DNA from: CAYFMS01 sp964462325
GTDB taxonomy: Bacteria; Patescibacteriota; Patescibacteriia; UBA9934
Reading direction: 5' to 3'
Length of the DNA: 40,418 nucleotides
Assembly (NCBI GenBank): GCA_964462325.1
Contig: CAYWYQ010000005.1
Span: 1-40,418 of the forward strand
Below the pieces are notes generated by a model that was not told the DNA's origin, searched no databases, and was given only the letters and a program-made list of their open reading frames with translations. The first letter of the stretch is position 1. Each line of letters begins with the position of its first letter. A program made the translations under genes and the position numbers. Positions 39,825 through 40,418 of the stretch are shown piece by piece.

Positions 39825-39878
39825 ATATACAGCATATCCGATATGAAATGGTCATTTTATATAGGATATGCTGTATTA
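39825..39878. repeat. Near-perfect 24-bp inverted repeat
   Basis: Arms 39827-39850 and 39853-39876 match at 22 of 24 positions around a 2-nt centre (left arm starts ATACAGCATATCC). It lies between the terminator of the Cys/His gene and the tRNA promoter. It has no T tract, so it is not a standard terminator; it may be a cruciform, a small palindromic mobile element or an integrase/recombinase site. Confidence 0.75.
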
Positions 39879-39894
39879 TGTTATCTTTCAGATA

Positions 39895-39922
39895 TTGACA
39901 ATACGTCTTTTTTTGTTATAGT
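39895..39922 (+). promoter_or_regulatory. Promoter of tRNA-Glu
   Basis: TTGACA 39895-39900, a 16-nt spacer, TATAGT 39917-39922, about 36 nt before the tRNA 5' end. Confidence 0.7.
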
Positions 39923-39958
39923 TTGCACACAATTTCCGTAGTATATGGCCAGTAATAT

Positions 39959-40033
39959 GGCCCCATCGTCTAATGGCTAGGACGTCAGGTTCTCATCCTG
40001 GAAATCGGGGTTCAATTCCCCGTGGGGTCACCA
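39959..40033 (+). tRNA. tRNA-Glu, anticodon CTC
   Basis: 75 nt including an encoded CCA. Acceptor arm GGCCCCA pairs with TGGGGTC; the anticodon arm TCAGG-TTCTCAT-CCTGG has anticodon CTC; the T arm CGGGG-TTCAATT-CCCCG is intact. The 5' part (CATCGTCTAATGGCTAGGA) is typical of tRNA-Glu. CTC reads only GAG, so a separate TTC isoacceptor should exist elsewhere. Confidence 0.93.
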
Positions 40034-40036
40034 AAG

Positions 40037-40065
40037 AGGACTCATCCATGCGATGAGTTCTTTTT
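40037..40065 (+). terminator. Terminator of tRNA-Glu
   Basis: Stem AGGACTCATC / GATGAGTTCT with a 5-nt loop and a T5 tract. Confidence 0.8.
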
Positions 40066-40146
40066 GTTGCGAACATTGGCGACAATCTCGTGCATGTTTT
40101 CAATATGATGGAGTTTCAAGTGTGGACGAATAGCGACGAACTATAA

Positions 40147-40418
40147 TCAGAGCTGATATTTGAATGGTTTCTCTGCTTCATGCCAAACTTTTCCCAGTAA
40201 GTCGTTCGTAATCTTCTGGCTGTTCGCATGAGACAGTACGCCAAGATAGGAGCTTACCGATTGCGTCAACGATTTCCCGTTGAGAGTCTCATTGTTGAAC
40301 AAAAGCATCTTACGATCAAGATTACGAAACATCCTGCGCTTGGTCTTGGTGCGAAGTGTGATGCAATGCGGTCGCACAACATACCCCAAAAAGTCGATAC
40401 CTTGATGCAATGACCTGA
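40147..40418 (-). CDS. Reverse transcriptase, C-terminal fragment (5' part beyond the window)
   Basis: The frame is open to the window edge. Residues near the edge read QGIDFLGYVVRPHCITLR, the conserved block after the YxDD palm of bacterial retron/group II/DGR-type reverse transcriptases, followed by a basic thumb segment (TKTKRRMFRNLDRK) and SVSSYLGVLSHANSQKI. The protein ends about 85 residues after this block, too short for a group II intron maturase with X/En domains, so a DGR-like or other non-intron reverse transcriptase is more likely. It ends 80 bp from the tRNA-Glu terminator. The catalytic YxDD lies outside the window. Confidence 0.8.
   Translation of the reverse strand, partial: RSLHQGIDFLGYVVRPHCITLRTKTKRRMFRNLDRKMLLFNNETLNGKSLTQSVSSYLGVLSHANSQKITNDLLGKVWHEAEKPFKYQL

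Noticed and set aside
1..40418. Recoding of TGA as glycine or tryptophan
   Set aside because: Intact genes such as the permease, recR-like neighbours and the Fic gene end at TGA with normal protein length, so TGA is a stop.

Overview
This window looks like chromosomal DNA of a member of the Patescibacteria (candidate phyla radiation), most likely a Parcubacteria-type lineage. The reasons are compact housekeeping genes in short operons, low-to-moderate GC, few Shine-Dalgarno sites, small membrane proteins of unknown function, a DUF2207 protein with a Gly/Ser tail, a membrane-anchored Clp ATPase, and a TraD/VirD4-like ATPase paired with a membrane partner. TGA is used as a stop, so this is not a TGA-recoded lineage. 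The lineage call is inference; no rRNA is present to confirm it.

Layout. 1-3719: an nth fragment, then a PAP2 phosphatase, mltG and a DUF2207 protein. 3925-8107: tgt, then a small membrane protein coupled to a membrane-tethered two-ring Clp ATPase. 8193-10597: a small membrane protein, a possible structured RNA, a WecA/TagO-like glycosyltransferase, a DUF192 protein and rplU. 10641-15234: recR, ybaB and dnaB on the minus strand, an amino-acid permease on the plus strand, then folD on the minus strand. 15408-17987: a GC-rich MYG1-like gene followed by almost 1 kb of repeat-rich DNA with a 10-N assembly gap. 17988-26344: glyA, then murC-murB-kinase-like-hpf and secA. 26707-28952: an O-methyltransferase, a small membrane protein, trhO and a small zinc-ribbon protein. 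29021-30747: a minus-strand three-gene operon encoding an alarmone-hydrolase-like HD protein, a Fic protein and a P-loop NTPase. 30795-34622: a coiled-coil protein, a secreted protein, secD and secF. 34900-39446: the TraD-like pair and uppP. 39519-40418: a zinc-ribbon protein, a long hairpin, tRNA-Glu(CTC) and the end of a reverse transcriptase.

How the genes work together. Cell-envelope synthesis (murC, murB, mltG, uppP, PAP2, WecA-like) and protein export (secA, secD, secF) dominate, with DNA maintenance (nth, recR, ybaB, dnaB), tRNA modification (tgt, trhO) and one-carbon metabolism (glyA, folD).

Most notable: SecD carries a parvulin-type prolyl isomerase domain inserted in its extracytoplasmic region. 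The HD-Fic-P-loop operon is the best candidate here for an undescribed nucleotide-signalling, toxin-like or defence system. Tgt has lost all four zinc ligands. Ring 1 of the Clp ATPase lacks catalytic residues. Most housekeeping genes have a -10 box only 4-11 nt before the start codon, implying leaderless or nearly leaderless mRNAs, whereas a few accessory genes have full promoters with short leaders and GGAGG. A family of palindromic intergenic repeats recurs across the window.
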